A stretch of DNA of 64,000 nucleotides from JAWKXU01 sp964468045 (GCA_964468045.1 CAYXTO010000007.1:101242-165241); one strand, 5' to 3'. Shown: positions 1 through 9,076, counted from the first letter of the stretch. Made by a program: numbers and translations. The notes: generated by a model not told the origin, from the sequence alone.

Positions 1-954
1 CTTCCAGCGCCAATTGTCGAGATGGGCCTTGAGCGCCACGAAGGTCTCGGTGGCGCTGTTGCGGCCAAGCTCCTCGTCATAGCCGGGCACGGCCTTTCCG
101 CCGATCGCCCCGGCGCGATATTGCCCCGTCACGCTTTCGCCCGCGGAAATCGGGCGCAGCGCGCGCAGCACCTTCACCTTCTCGTCGCGGATCGCGGTGG
201 AATCGTAATGGACCGGCGGTTCCATCGCCACCAGCGCCAGCAATTGCAGCATGTGGTTCTGCACCATGTCGCGCAATGCGCCGGCGCCATCGTAGAAATC
301 GGCCCGGCTTTCGAGGCCGACCTTCTCCGCGACGGTGATCTGGACATGATCGATATAGGCCGCGTTCCACAGCGGCTCGAACATCAGGTTGGCGAAGCGC
401 AGCGCCAGCAGGTTCTGGACGGTTTCCTTGCCGAGATAATGATCGATCCGGAATATGCGCTGCTCGGGGAAGGCCCGGGCCACCGCGTCATTGATCTTGC
501 GGCTGCTGGCAAGATCGTTGCCAAGCGGCTTTTCCAGCCCGATCCGCACATGCTCGCCGGCGAGGCCGCTGGCCGCCAGCCCGGCGATGGTGGGCTCGAA
601 CAGGCTGGGTGCGGTGGACAGGAATATCGCCAGCCCGTTTTCCGGCTCGCCCACCTTCTGCGCCAGCCGGTCGAACCCGTCCGCGGTCGAGGCATCGAGC
701 GGCTGGTAGCTCAGCCGGTTGAGAAAGGTCGCGATCCCGCTCTTGCGGCCTTCCGGAAGGTGTTTTTCCAGCGTCGCACGGGCAAAGTTGCGATAGCTGG
801 CATCGTCATATTCCGAGCGGGCGGTTCCCACGATGGTCAGCTTCGGATCGATCAACTCGTCCGCATCCAGCGCGCATAGCGACGGCAGCAGCATGCGCTG
901 CGCCAGATCGCCCGTCGCTCCGAACACGAGCAGCCGGTCCGCCGTGAAACTCAT
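1..954 (-). CDS. zwf: Glucose-6-phosphate 1-dehydrogenase, N-terminal 318 residues (cut by window edge)
   Basis: Oxidises glucose 6-phosphate to 6-phosphogluconolactone with NAD(P)+, the entry to the Entner-Doudoroff and pentose phosphate routes in the cytosol. The N-terminus carries the dinucleotide motif GATGDLA (residues 12-18). The active-site signature RIDHYLGKE starts at residue 169 and contains the catalytic Lys175. The frame is open from the ATG at 954 to base 1, so roughly the last third of a usual 480-500 residue protein lies outside the window. It faces left, so pathway partners such as pgl or edd would also be outside. Start chosen because the nucleotide-binding strand follows it directly. 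Confidence 0.95.
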   Translation of the reverse strand, partial: MSFTADRLLVFGATGDLAQRMLLPSLCALDADELIDPKLTIVGTARSEYDDASYRNFARATLEKHLPEGRKSGIATFLNRLSYQPLDASTADGFDRLAQKVGEPENGLAIFLSTAPSLFEPTIAGLAASGLAGEHVRIGLEKPLGNDLASSRKINDAVARAFPEQRIFRIDHYLGKETVQNLLALRFANLMFEPLWNAAYIDHVQITVAEKVGLESRADFYDGAGALRDMVQNHMLQLLALVAMEPPVHYDSTAIRDEKVKVLRALRPISAGESVTGQYRAGAIGGKAVPGYDEELGRNSATETFVALKAHLDNWRWK

Positions 955-1066
955 GCGGGGATACTCCGCTGTGATCCGTTCATTGTCACCCCCTTAATGT
1001 CCCGTTGTTAACGCAGTTTGTGCGCCGCAACAAAGAAATGGAGCGCACAGGGCGGAAAAGCGGGTT

Positions 1067-1864
1067 TCACGTCTGCAGCCGGACCGCGATCTTCGTGTCG
1101 GTAAGGGAACATGGTCCGAAGCTGGTAAGGAAGCTGACGTCCGCCGCATCGCGGCCGACGCCGATCTTCACGGTGGTCGCGGGGTCGGCCATGCGGGTCG
1201 CATCGACGATATGCCAGCTTCCGCCTTCGCCACCGGGATCGGCCAGGAAAACCTCGGCCACGGCGTGGAAGTCCGGGGGATCGACGCCCGGCGCGAAGAC
1301 GCTGGCATAGCGGGCGGGAATACCGGAAGCACGGGCAAAGGTGACCATGACGTGAGCGTAGTCCCGGCAAATGCCGCGCAGTTCCACGAAGGAATCGAGC
1401 GCCGTGGTGTTGGTGTCGCTGGTGCCCGGCTGATAGCGGAATTTCCGCGCGATCCAGTCGCACATCGCCGCAATCCGGTTTCCTCCGGCCAGATTTCCGA
1501 ATTCGGCATTGATAAAGGACTGGAACCGGTCGGCAGGACAGTAGCGGGAATCGAGCAGGTATTTGACGGTTTCGCCTGGCAGAAGGTGCGCAGGAAGGCT
1601 GTCCAGCACGGCCACGTCGGCGATCATGCGGTCTATTGCCACGCTGGCGGAGTAATCCACCGCGAGCGGGCCTTGCGCATGCAGCCAGATGCGTTCGCCT
1701 ATCGAATCTTCCGCGGCCACGCGCGCGCAATGCTCCGCCGGGGGAAGGACGGTATTTGCCGAGAGGATCGTCTGTTCCGGGATGGCCGCAGCCTCGAATT
1801 GCAGCAACACGTCGCCCGGGCCGTCGAGGGTGAAGGCGAAGCGGCAGGTGATGTCGATCGACAT
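1067..1864 (-). CDS. Transglutaminase-like domain protein
   Basis: 265-residue cytosolic protein with no signal peptide. The C-terminal half is a transglutaminase/cysteine-protease-like fold with an intact presumed triad: Cys166 (in RGICRDYAHV), His200 (DFHAVAEVF) and Asp221 (WHIVDATRMA). The N-terminal ~120 residues form the beta-rich domain usual in this bacterial family. The substrate is unknown; relatives may act as peptidases or amide-bond enzymes and are often predicted rather than tested. It follows yjbQ on the same strand after 34 nt and may be co-transcribed. ATG at 1864 is the only good start. Confidence 0.85.
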   Translation of the reverse strand: MSIDITCRFAFTLDGPGDVLLQFEAAAIPEQTILSANTVLPPAEHCARVAAEDSIGERIWLHAQGPLAVDYSASVAIDRMIADVAVLDSLPAHLLPGETVKYLLDSRYCPADRFQSFINAEFGNLAGGNRIAAMCDWIARKFRYQPGTSDTNTTALDSFVELRGICRDYAHVMVTFARASGIPARYASVFAPGVDPPDFHAVAEVFLADPGGEGGSWHIVDATRMADPATTVKIGVGRDAADVSFLTSFGPCSLTDTKIAVRLQT

Positions 1865-1898
1865 GGAACCCTAACGGCGAGGCTGGCTGGAAGTTTCG

Positions 1899-2318
1899 TC
1901 AATCCCCGAAAATATGCAGGGCGACCTCGCGGCGATGCGGGCTGGCGCGGTGCTCGGCCAGGTAGATGCCCTGCCAGATCCCCAGCAGCATCCTGCCTCC
2001 GGCGACGGGAATCGACAGGTTCACGCCGGTCAGCGTGGCCCTGAGATGGGCCGGCATGTCATCCGGCCCTTCGTCGTCATGTTCGTAATGCGGGCCTTCG
2101 GGCGCCACGCTGTCAAGCCAGCGGAGCAGGTCCCGCCGCACCGCGGGCGCGGCATTTTCATTGATGAGCAGCGAAGCGGAGGTGTGGCGGCACAGCAGCG
2201 TGAGCAGGCCTTCGCGAATGCCGGTTGCATCCAGCCAGCGAGCGACGTCATCGGTGATGTCGAGCAATCCCCGTCCGGTGGTGGAAACGGCGAGGATGGT
2301 GCTCGCCTGGCGCATCAC
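1899..2318 (-). CDS. yjbQ: YjbQ family protein (UPF0047)
   Basis: 139 residues, the usual family length. The family hallmarks are present: LLCRHTSASLLINENA near residues 41-56, HDDEGPDDMPAHLR in the middle and GTWQGIYLAEHR-like GIWQGIYLAEHR near the end. E. coli YjbQ has been reported to have weak thiamine-phosphate synthase activity; the physiological role is unsettled. Its ATG overlaps the rimO stop codon by 4 nt, which implies translational coupling to rimO. Confidence 0.92.
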   Translation of the reverse strand: MMRQASTILAVSTTGRGLLDITDDVARWLDATGIREGLLTLLCRHTSASLLINENAAPAVRRDLLRWLDSVAPEGPHYEHDDEGPDDMPAHLRATLTGVNLSIPVAGGRMLLGIWQGIYLAEHRASPHRREVALHIFGD

Positions 2319-3694
2319 CCCGCGATCATGCCGAACAGATCATGCGCATCCGCATCTTCGATCCGCACGGTCACGATGTCGCCCGGCTTCACCTCGGACG
2401 CAACATCGCGCAGGAAGACATTGCCGTCGATTTCCGGGGCATCGGCCTGGGAGCGGCCGGTCGCGCCGATGTCGCCGTCCTCGTCCGGTTCGCCGACCTC
2501 GTCTATGATCACGGGCAGGAGCCGTCCGACCTTCGCGGCCAGCTTCGCGGTGCTGATCCGCTCGGTCACTTCCATCAGCCGGGCGTAGCGCTCTTCCTTT
2601 ACCGCCTCCGGCACCGGATCGGGCAGGGCATTAGCGGGGGCGCCCTCGACCGGCTCGAAACGGAAACCGCCTACCCGGTCGAGCTGCGCTTCCTCCAGCC
2701 ATTCCAGCAGATAGCGGAAATCCTCTTCGGTTTCGCCGGGGAAGCCGACCACGAAGGAGGAACGGATCGCGATCTCGGGGCAGATTTCGCGCCATGCCCG
2801 CAGCCGTTCCAGCACCCTGGCTTCGTTCGCCGGGCGCTTCATCGCCTTCAGCACATTGGGGCTGGCATGCTGGAAAGGAATGTCGAGATAGGGCGTCAGC
2901 AGCCCTTCCGCCATCAGCGGGATCACTGCGTCCACATGGGGGTAGGGATAGACGTAATGCAGCCGCACCCAGGGCGCGTGCCCTTCCGGCGTGCGCAGCG
3001 CGCCCAGCTCGCGGGCCAGATCGGTCATATGCGCGCGCACTTCGCGGCCCGACGCGCCCCTGGGCCACTGGCGCGGCTCGTGGCGGATATCGACGCCATA
3101 GGCGCTGGTGTCCTGACTGATGACCAGCAACTCCTTCGTCCCGTCCGCCACCAGCTTTTCCGCTTCGCGCAGCACCGCGTCGATCCGCCGGCTGGCGAGC
3201 TTCCCGCGCAATTGCGGGATGATGCAGAAGGCGCAGCTGTGGTTGCAGCCTTCGGAGATCTTCAGATAGCTGTAGTGGCGCGGCGTCAGCTTGACGTCGC
3301 TCTGCGGGACGAGATCGACGAACGGGCCCTGCGATGGCGGCGCCGCATCATGCACCGCCTCCACCACGCTTTCGTACTGATGAGCGCCCGTGATCGCCAG
3401 GACATCGGGGAAGCGGGCGCGGATCACCTCCGCCTCGTTGCCCATGCAGCCGGTCACGATCACCCGGCCGTTTTCGGCGATCGCTTCCCCGATCGCGGCC
3501 AGGCTTTCTTCCTTGGCGCTGTCGAGAAAGCCGCAGGTATTGACCAGCACGACGTCCGCGCCGGCGTAGTCCGGGCTCATGGCGTAGCCATCGGCGCGGA
3601 GCCGGGTCAGGATGCGTTCGCTGTCGACCAGCGCCTTGGGGCAGCCCAGGCTTACCATGCCGACACGACGCGCTTGTGGAATTGTCGTGGCCAT
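2315..3694 (-). CDS. rimO: Ribosomal protein uS12 methylthiotransferase RimO
   Basis: Radical-SAM enzyme that methylthiolates the conserved Asp of ribosomal protein uS12. 459 residues, normal length. The N-terminal UPF0004 domain carries the auxiliary-cluster cysteines Cys18, Cys54 and Cys83. The radical-SAM CxxxCxxC is Cys150/Cys154/Cys157, and a TRAM domain lies at the C-terminus. The short GCPK and GFLDSAKEES motifs point to RimO rather than MiaB. First gene of a leftward rimO-yjbQ pair, divergent from the DUF1761 gene. Confidence 0.95.
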   Translation of the reverse strand: MATTIPQARRVGMVSLGCPKALVDSERILTRLRADGYAMSPDYAGADVVLVNTCGFLDSAKEESLAAIGEAIAENGRVIVTGCMGNEAEVIRARFPDVLAITGAHQYESVVEAVHDAAPPSQGPFVDLVPQSDVKLTPRHYSYLKISEGCNHSCAFCIIPQLRGKLASRRIDAVLREAEKLVADGTKELLVISQDTSAYGVDIRHEPRQWPRGASGREVRAHMTDLARELGALRTPEGHAPWVRLHYVYPYPHVDAVIPLMAEGLLTPYLDIPFQHASPNVLKAMKRPANEARVLERLRAWREICPEIAIRSSFVVGFPGETEEDFRYLLEWLEEAQLDRVGGFRFEPVEGAPANALPDPVPEAVKEERYARLMEVTERISTAKLAAKVGRLLPVIIDEVGEPDEDGDIGATGRSQADAPEIDGNVFLRDVASEVKPGDIVTVRIEDADAHDLFGMIAG

Positions 3695-3758
3695 TTCGCG
3701 CCGCGCACTACACCTGTTGCGCGCTTAACGCTACAGTCGCGGCGAACGGAGACGAACA

Positions 3759-4169
3759 ATGGGACCCGTGAACTGGACAGGGGTGGTCATTGCCGCGATT
3801 GTGGCTGGCCTGGTGGCGCTCGGCTGGTATGGCCCGCTCTTCGGGCGAGCGAAGCTTGCGGAGGTCGGGCCGGGCGGCATGGCCGGGCGCAGGCAGCCGG
3901 GGGCGACTTTCCTGACGACGGCGATCCTGCTGTTCCTGACCGCCGCCATGATGGGCCATATGTTCGCCCGCGTCGGCCTCGACCGGCTGGATGCCAGGCC
4001 CTGGCTCTATTTCATGATGTCGGGCGGCCTTGCTCTGTTCTTCGTGATCCCGGCGCTCTGGCTCAGCTATGCCCACCAGCGCATATCCACCCGGCTCGCG
4101 GCGATCGATGCGGGCTACTGGCTGTTCGCCTATCTTGCGATGGGGCTGGTGTTCTGGGCGGGCGGGTAG
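3759..4169 (+). CDS. DUF1761 family membrane protein
   Basis: 136 residues with four hydrophobic helices (about residues 8-27, 45-65, 82-102 and 113-134) and the N-terminal MGPVNW...ALGWYGPLFG pattern typical of DUF1761. Function unknown for the family. A GGAG precedes the ATG by about 8 nt. It stands alone between divergent rimO and the convergent channel gene, followed by a dispersed palindrome. Confidence 0.85.
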   Translation: MGPVNWTGVVIAAIVAGLVALGWYGPLFGRAKLAEVGPGGMAGRRQPGATFLTTAILLFLTAAMMGHMFARVGLDRLDARPWLYFMMSGGLALFFVIPALWLSYAHQRISTRLAAIDAGYWLFAYLAMGLVFWAGG

Positions 4170-4177
4170 CTATTATC

Positions 4178-4231
4178 TTTTTTCCGTGATTTCCGAGTCA
4201 GCAAGTGATTCCGCTTGCTTGGAAATCACTC
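4178..4231. repeat. Palindromic repeat family D, copy 1
   Basis: Imperfect inverted repeat whose arms read GTGATTTCCGAG...GGAAATCAC, preceded on the + strand by a T6 run. Read on the - strand it matches 42835-42888 over about 55 nt with only a few differences, mostly in the loop. It lies between the stops of two convergent genes, but the T-run is on the wrong side for a standard terminator in either direction, so I call it a dispersed repeat. Confidence 0.8.
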
Positions 4232-5281
4232 TTAAGGCGTGCCGTTCTCGGGGGTGGGGATCACCTCCACCACCATATCGCCGGCGCGAAGCTCGGACGC
4301 CTCCCTGTCCGAATAGCCGAACGGCTGCCCGTTGCGGTAGATGCGCAGGCCCAGACCACCGCTCGCCAGCTGCTTGATCGACCGGCCCACTTCTTCCGCC
4401 GTGACCGGCCTCTCGACCAGCTGGACCCCGCCGCTGACCGAGGCAAGATCGGTCAGGTAATCCGCCACATGCGTGCCTTCGGCCGAGCCTGCCAGAAGAA
4501 GGCCGGTGAAATGCACCGGATTGATCACATTGTTGGCGCCGGCCTGATGGGCGAGCAGCTCGTTGTCGGTGGCGCGCACCACGACGCTGATCGGCACGTC
4601 AGGGGCCAGGTGCCGGACAGTCAGCACGATCAGGATCGAGGTGTCGTCCCGTCCGGCGGACACCAGCACGCTCCGCGCCTGCCTGATCCGCACGGCCATC
4701 AGGGTGTCGTCGCGGGTCGCGTCTCCCGCCATGATATTGCACCCCAGCGCCTCGGCTTCCGACAGGCGGCTTTCCAGCGGATCGATCACGACGATGCAAC
4801 TGGGCTCGGTCCCGCGATCGATCAGCTCGTTCACGGCCTCCGATCCGCTGATGCCGAAGCCCAGCACCACGATATGGTCGGAAAGCTGTTTCTGGATGCG
4901 GGCCATGCGCCACTTCTCCCAACTGCGCTTGATGATGAAATTATAGGCGGTGCCGACGAAGATGAAGATGACCGCAAAACGGATCGGGGTCACGATCGCC
5001 GCCTCGATCAGCCGTGAGCGGTCGCTGACCGGCGCAATGTCCCCGAAGCCGGTGGTGGTGACGGAAATCATGGTGAAATAGACGACGTCGAGAAAGCTCA
5101 CCGCGCCGTCGTGGTGGTCGATCAGCCCCTCGCGGTCGGACCAGTGAAGCAGCACGACCAGGAAGATCAGCGCCAGCGCCGCGGACAGGCGGATCCCCAC
5201 GTCCGCCCAGATCGGCACCTTGACCGCGCGGCGGAGCGGCTGGAAACGCCTGTTGCGGCGCAAGAGCCGCCAGTCCTTCAC
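4232..5281 (-). CDS. Two-TM potassium channel with RCK/TrkA-N domain
   Basis: 349 residues. Two membrane helices (about 28-46 and 90-112) flank a pore loop with the filter TTTGFGD (residues 75-81), a GFG variant of the usual GYG. A cytosolic RCK module follows, with the Rossmann motif GFGISG at 141-146 and a TrkA-C-like end. Probably a ligand-gated K+ channel of the inner membrane. It starts with GTG overlapping the upstream M23 gene's stop by 4 nt, so it is the last gene of serS-surE-M23-channel. It could be less K+-selective because of the filter change. Confidence 0.85.
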   Translation of the reverse strand: MKDWRLLRRNRRFQPLRRAVKVPIWADVGIRLSAALALIFLVVLLHWSDREGLIDHHDGAVSFLDVVYFTMISVTTTGFGDIAPVSDRSRLIEAAIVTPIRFAVIFIFVGTAYNFIIKRSWEKWRMARIQKQLSDHIVVLGFGISGSEAVNELIDRGTEPSCIVVIDPLESRLSEAEALGCNIMAGDATRDDTLMAVRIRQARSVLVSAGRDDTSILIVLTVRHLAPDVPISVVVRATDNELLAHQAGANNVINPVHFTGLLLAGSAEGTHVADYLTDLASVSGGVQLVERPVTAEEVGRSIKQLASGGLGLRIYRNGQPFGYSDREASELRAGDMVVEVIPTPENGTP

Positions 5282-6606
5282 GGGGCGCTGGAGCCCGGGA
5301 CCAGCCTGGCGGGATCGAGCGGCATGTTGTCCTTGCGGATCTCGAAATGCAGGGCGGGGCGGTGGGCCGCGCCGGTCTGGCCCGCCTTGCCGACCACGTC
5401 CCCGGCGGCGACGCGGTCGCCCACCTTGACGCTGACGGAGGAGAGATGGCCATAGGCGCTGTGCCAGCCATTGCCATGCTCCAGCACCACCAGCGTCCCG
5501 TAGAGCTTCGGCTCGTCCCCGGCGAACACGACCTTGCCGGCCGAGGTCGCCTTGACCGGAGCGCCTGCTTCAGCGGCAAGGTCGATCCCGTTATGGCTGT
5601 CGGCATTGCCGGGCGCGCTGAAGCCGAGCAGGGTTTGCCCCCTGAGCGGCCATTGGAAGCCGGGGGTGGTGCTGGCGGGCGCGGCGGGCTTGGGCGTGAC
5701 CGCGGCCGGGGAAGCGGCAGGCGCCGGGACGGTGGCCCTGGTGATGGTCGGGATCACCAGCTTCTGCCCGGTGCGCAGGGATGCATCTTCATCCAGCCCA
5801 TTGGCGAGCGCGATCGATTTCCACGCCACGCCATAGCGATAGGCGATGTCGAAGCCGGTTTCCCCGCTGGCCACCACATGGGCGCGCTGGCGCGGAATGA
5901 TCAGGGTCTGCCCGGCCTGCACGCTGTAGGGCTCGGCCAGGCCATTCGCCTCGGCGATCAGGCCTTGTGGCACGCCGGCGCGGTTGGCGATCCCGCCCAG
6001 CGTCTCGCCGGGCTGCACCACATGCTGGCTCTCGCTCGCTTCCCTGGTGGCGGGTGATTTTGCGGCAGGCGCCTTGGGTGAAGCAGCGGGCCTGGCCTGC
6101 GTGGCTTTCGCGCTCGCGTCCGGCTTGGCGGAGCTTGTCGCCGCAGGCATCTTGCCGCCGGGAATGACGAGCTTCTGCCCTGCGCGCAGCGCATAGGGCT
6201 CCTTCAGGTCGTTCGCCCTGGCCAGGGCCGCGGAGGAGACGCCCGCGCGATTGGCGATGCCGTTCAGCGTTTCCCCGGATTTGACGACATAGCTTTCCCC
6301 GCTCGTCTTCTGGCCCGTACCGGCTTTCGCCTTGTCGGCGGCAGCGGGTTTGCCCTTGTCCGTCCTGCCCTCATCTTTCCTGGCCGCTGCCTTGCCCGGA
6401 ATGGTCAGGTTCTGGCCGACGCGCAGGGCATAGGGCGGCTTGAGACCATTCGCCTTCGCCAGATCGTCGGGCTGCACGCCGGCGCGATTGGCGATGCCGT
6501 TCAGCGTCTCGCCCTGTTTGACTTCATGCTTTCGTTCCTGCGCCGTCGCCGGGTTCGCCGCGACGAGCGCGAGAGCGAGACAGGTTAGGAGGTAGGGCCT
6601 GGTCAT
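5278..6606 (-). CDS. LysM/M23 peptidase-domain protein, NlpD-like
   Basis: 442 residues: N-terminal signal sequence (about 1-22), four LysM modules, each with a GET..(D/N)IA-like core, joined by Ala/Pro/Lys linkers, and a C-terminal LytM (M23) domain. The M23 metal motif HNGID is intact (His338, Asp342) and His382 and His387 are present, but the usual HxH pair reads Ala418-Leu-His420. Loss of the first His is typical of NlpD/EnvC-type activators that stimulate amidases instead of cutting peptidoglycan. The serS-surE neighbourhood is where nlpD normally sits. Its ATG overlaps the surE stop. Confidence 0.9.
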   Translation of the reverse strand: MTRPYLLTCLALALVAANPATAQERKHEVKQGETLNGIANRAGVQPDDLAKANGLKPPYALRVGQNLTIPGKAAARKDEGRTDKGKPAAADKAKAGTGQKTSGESYVVKSGETLNGIANRAGVSSAALARANDLKEPYALRAGQKLVIPGGKMPAATSSAKPDASAKATQARPAASPKAPAAKSPATREASESQHVVQPGETLGGIANRAGVPQGLIAEANGLAEPYSVQAGQTLIIPRQRAHVVASGETGFDIAYRYGVAWKSIALANGLDEDASLRTGQKLVIPTITRATVPAPAASPAAVTPKPAAPASTTPGFQWPLRGQTLLGFSAPGNADSHNGIDLAAEAGAPVKATSAGKVVFAGDEPKLYGTLVVLEHGNGWHSAYGHLSSVSVKVGDRVAAGDVVGKAGQTGAAHRPALHFEIRKDNMPLDPARLVPGSSAP

Positions 6607-7364
6607 GCATATCTCCCCGAAAGCATCGCAAGCGACGGATCATGTGTATAGTCGAGTTGGAGCGGCGTTACCGAAACGAAGCCATCGGCGATTGCCTCCA
6701 GATCGGTGGAATGGCCCGGCGTATGCTCGATCCCGTGCAGTCCGAACCAGTAATAGTGGAAGCCGCGCGGGTCGGTCCCCTTGACCACGGTCCCGCGCCG
6801 GTAATCGTGGAAACCCTGGCGCACCACGCGGATGCCGCGCACGGATTCTCCGGGCAGCGGCGGGAAATTGATGTTGACCAGCGTGCGCTCCGCGAAGGGG
6901 GCGTCGATGATGGGACCGATCGCTTTCGCACCCCATTGCTCGGCGGCGGCAAAGGATACTTCCTCCGCCGCGTCGGCCCGGGCATAGACCTGGCTCAGCG
7001 CGATCGAACGGATCCCGGCCAATGCCCCTTCGAGCGCGGCGGAAACCGTGCCGGAATAGGTGACGTCGTCACCCAGATTGGCGCCGCGATTGACGCCTGA
7101 CAGGATGACGTCCGGCTGGCGGTCCAGCACCACGCGCAGCGCCAGATTGACGGCGTCGGTGGGCGTCCCCCTCACTGAAAAGCGCTTCTCGCCATGCCGG
7201 TGCAGACGCACCGGCTGGTGCAGGGACAGCGAATGGCCGGCCCCGGACTGCTCCTCCGCCGGAGCGCAGATCCAGATATCGTCGCTGAACTGACGGGCGA
7301 TCCCTTCCAGAACTTGCATTCCGGGGGCGTGTATCCCGTCGTCATTCGTCAGCAAGATGCGCAT
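6603..7364 (-). CDS. surE: 5'/3'-nucleotidase SurE
   Basis: Metal-dependent phosphatase of nucleoside monophosphates (and sometimes polyphosphate) linked to stationary-phase survival. 253 residues, normal length. It begins with the diagnostic MRILLTNDDG, where Asp8 and Asp9 bind the metal, and contains SGVNRGANLGDDVTYSGTV. It starts 24 nt after serS. The gene pcm, often next to surE, is absent here. Confidence 0.96.
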   Translation of the reverse strand: MRILLTNDDGIHAPGMQVLEGIARQFSDDIWICAPAEEQSGAGHSLSLHQPVRLHRHGEKRFSVRGTPTDAVNLALRVVLDRQPDVILSGVNRGANLGDDVTYSGTVSAALEGALAGIRSIALSQVYARADAAEEVSFAAAEQWGAKAIGPIIDAPFAERTLVNINFPPLPGESVRGIRVVRQGFHDYRRGTVVKGTDPRGFHYYWFGLHGIEHTPGHSTDLEAIADGFVSVTPLQLDYTHDPSLAMLSGRYA

Positions 7365-7388
7365 CGGGCCCCCCTCCCGGCCAGGACA

Positions 7389-8660
7389 TCAGCTAAGCCT
7401 TGTGATCCCACCCATGTAATGATGCAAGGGGCCTGGTATGTCGACCGACCCGTCCTCGTTCTGGTAATTCTCGAGGATCGCCACCAGCGTGCGTCCGACC
7501 GCCAGGCCGGAGCCGTTTAGCGTATGGACGAATTCCGTGCCCTTTGCGTCTTCCGGGCGATAGCGCGCATTCATGCGCCGCGCCTGATAATCGCCGCACC
7601 ACGAGATGCTCGAAATCTCGCGCCAGGCGCCCTGGCCCGGCAGCCAGACTTCCAGATCGAAGGTCTTCTTCGCGGTCGCGCCCATGTCGCCCGCGCACAG
7701 CAGCATCCTGCGATAGGGCAGGCCCAGCGCCTCGAGGATGCCTTCCGCCGATCGCACCATGTGCTCGTGCTCGGCCTGCCAGTCTTCGGGGCGGCAGATG
7801 CTGACCAGCTCCACTTTCTCGAACTGGTGCTGGCGGATGAAGCCGCGCGTGTCCTTGCCGGCCGCGCCCGCTTCGGAGCGGAAGCACGGGGTCAGCGCGG
7901 TCAGGCGGATCGGCTGCGCAAGATCGTCGATGATGCGGTCGCGCACGGCATTGGTCAGGCTGACCTCGGCGGTCGGGATCAACCAGCGCCCATCCGTGGT
8001 GCGGAACAGATCCTCGGCGAACTTGGGCAGCTGCCCCGTGCCGAACACCGCCTCGTCGCGCACCAGCAGGGGCGGGGCGCATTCGAGGTAGCCGTTCGCG
8101 CCGCTCTGCCGGTCGAGCATGAACTGGCCGAGCGCCCGCTGCAACCGTGCCATCTGGCCGCGCAGGAAGGTGAAGCGCGCGCCGGAGATTTCCGCGCCGG
8201 TTTCGAAATCGAGGCCGAGTGCGGGGCCGAGATCGGCATGTTCCTGCGGCTGGAAGGCGAATTCGCGCCGCTCGCCCCATTGCGCGACCTCGACATTGGC
8301 GCTCTCGTCCTCGCCCGGCGGGACGTCGTCGGCCGGCAGGTTCGGCAGGCGGGCCAGCAGGTCGTTCAATTGCGCGCCCAGCTCGCGCTCGCTGTTCTCC
8401 AGCTCCGGTAGGGTCTGCTTCAACTCGGCGACTTCCGCCTTGAGCGCTTCGGCCTTGTCCTTGTCGCCCTGGGCCATGGCCTGGCCGATCTGCTTCGATG
8501 CATCGTTGCGGCGGCCTTGCGCCTCCTGCATCCGGGTCGTCACCTCGCGGCGGGCGCGGTCCAGCTCGAGGATCGCGGCGGCGGATGGCTCCACCCCGCG
8601 ACGGGCAAGGGCGGCGTCGAAGGCGTCGGGATTGTCGCGGATCAGGCGGATGTCGTGCAT
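7389..8660 (-). CDS. serS: Seryl-tRNA synthetase
   Basis: Charges tRNA-Ser. 423 residues: an N-terminal coiled-coil arm (about 30-100) that grips the tRNA long variable arm, then the class II catalytic core. Motif 2 is seen as CFRSEAG...RGFIRQHQF and motif 3 as GSGLAVGRTLVAILENYQ near the end. First gene of the leftward serS-surE-M23-channel operon. ATG at 8660 gives the canonical MHDIRLIRDNP start. Confidence 0.97.
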   Translation of the reverse strand: MHDIRLIRDNPDAFDAALARRGVEPSAAAILELDRARREVTTRMQEAQGRRNDASKQIGQAMAQGDKDKAEALKAEVAELKQTLPELENSERELGAQLNDLLARLPNLPADDVPPGEDESANVEVAQWGERREFAFQPQEHADLGPALGLDFETGAEISGARFTFLRGQMARLQRALGQFMLDRQSGANGYLECAPPLLVRDEAVFGTGQLPKFAEDLFRTTDGRWLIPTAEVSLTNAVRDRIIDDLAQPIRLTALTPCFRSEAGAAGKDTRGFIRQHQFEKVELVSICRPEDWQAEHEHMVRSAEGILEALGLPYRRMLLCAGDMGATAKKTFDLEVWLPGQGAWREISSISWCGDYQARRMNARYRPEDAKGTEFVHTLNGSGLAVGRTLVAILENYQNEDGSVDIPGPLHHYMGGITRLS

Positions 8661-8750
8661 GGGGCGGGGCTATGGAGTCTTTGCCCGTGCCCGGTCAAGC
8701 GTCACCTGCCGTGCTCTGCACAGCGGCGGCGTGCGCGATCCGGGATCGGC

Positions 8751-8942
8751 CTATCTGCGGCGGCAGGTGCTGATGCCGAAAGGGATATAAGCCGGGCAGC
8801 GGCGAGTGAACCCTGTCGTCAGCGGGATCAGCCCCAGCCAGCCCCACGCGGTTTTCGGCCCGACGAACACCAGCGCGATCAGCACCAGCCCGACGACGAT
8901 GCGCAGGACCCGGTCCGCGTTGCCCACATTCACCTTAAGCAT
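8751..8942 (-). CDS. DUF2892 (YgaP-type) membrane protein
   Basis: 63 residues. The start LKVNVGNADRVLRIVVG and one or two hydrophobic helices, followed by a CPAY..FGISTC ending with two cysteines, match the YgaP transmembrane-domain family. In E. coli this domain anchors a rhodanese; here it stands alone. Function unknown. It marks the last ordinary gene before the accessory region. Confidence 0.85.
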   Translation of the reverse strand: MLKVNVGNADRVLRIVVGLVLIALVFVGPKTAWGWLGLIPLTTGFTRRCPAYIPFGISTCRRR

Positions 8943-9076
8943 TTGCCGTCTCCTCTTCCGCCTTGATTAGGGGTTGGAGGATGGCATTGCCTTGATCCGT
9001 GTCAATCGCGGAAAAATGCGGGGGATTCGTCAGGCCGGATCTGTTAGCCGCTTCCTTGCCCGAGCAGCCATGTTGC

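Noticed and set aside
2342..4189. 615-residue open frame opposite rimO
   Set aside because: Antisense shadow of a conserved gene in high-GC DNA; His/Arg/Gln-rich with no domain.
4178..4231. Rho-independent terminator between DUF1761 and the channel
   Set aside because: The hairpin is strong, but the T-run lies before it on + and is an A-run on -; the same sequence recurs within a gene at 42835.
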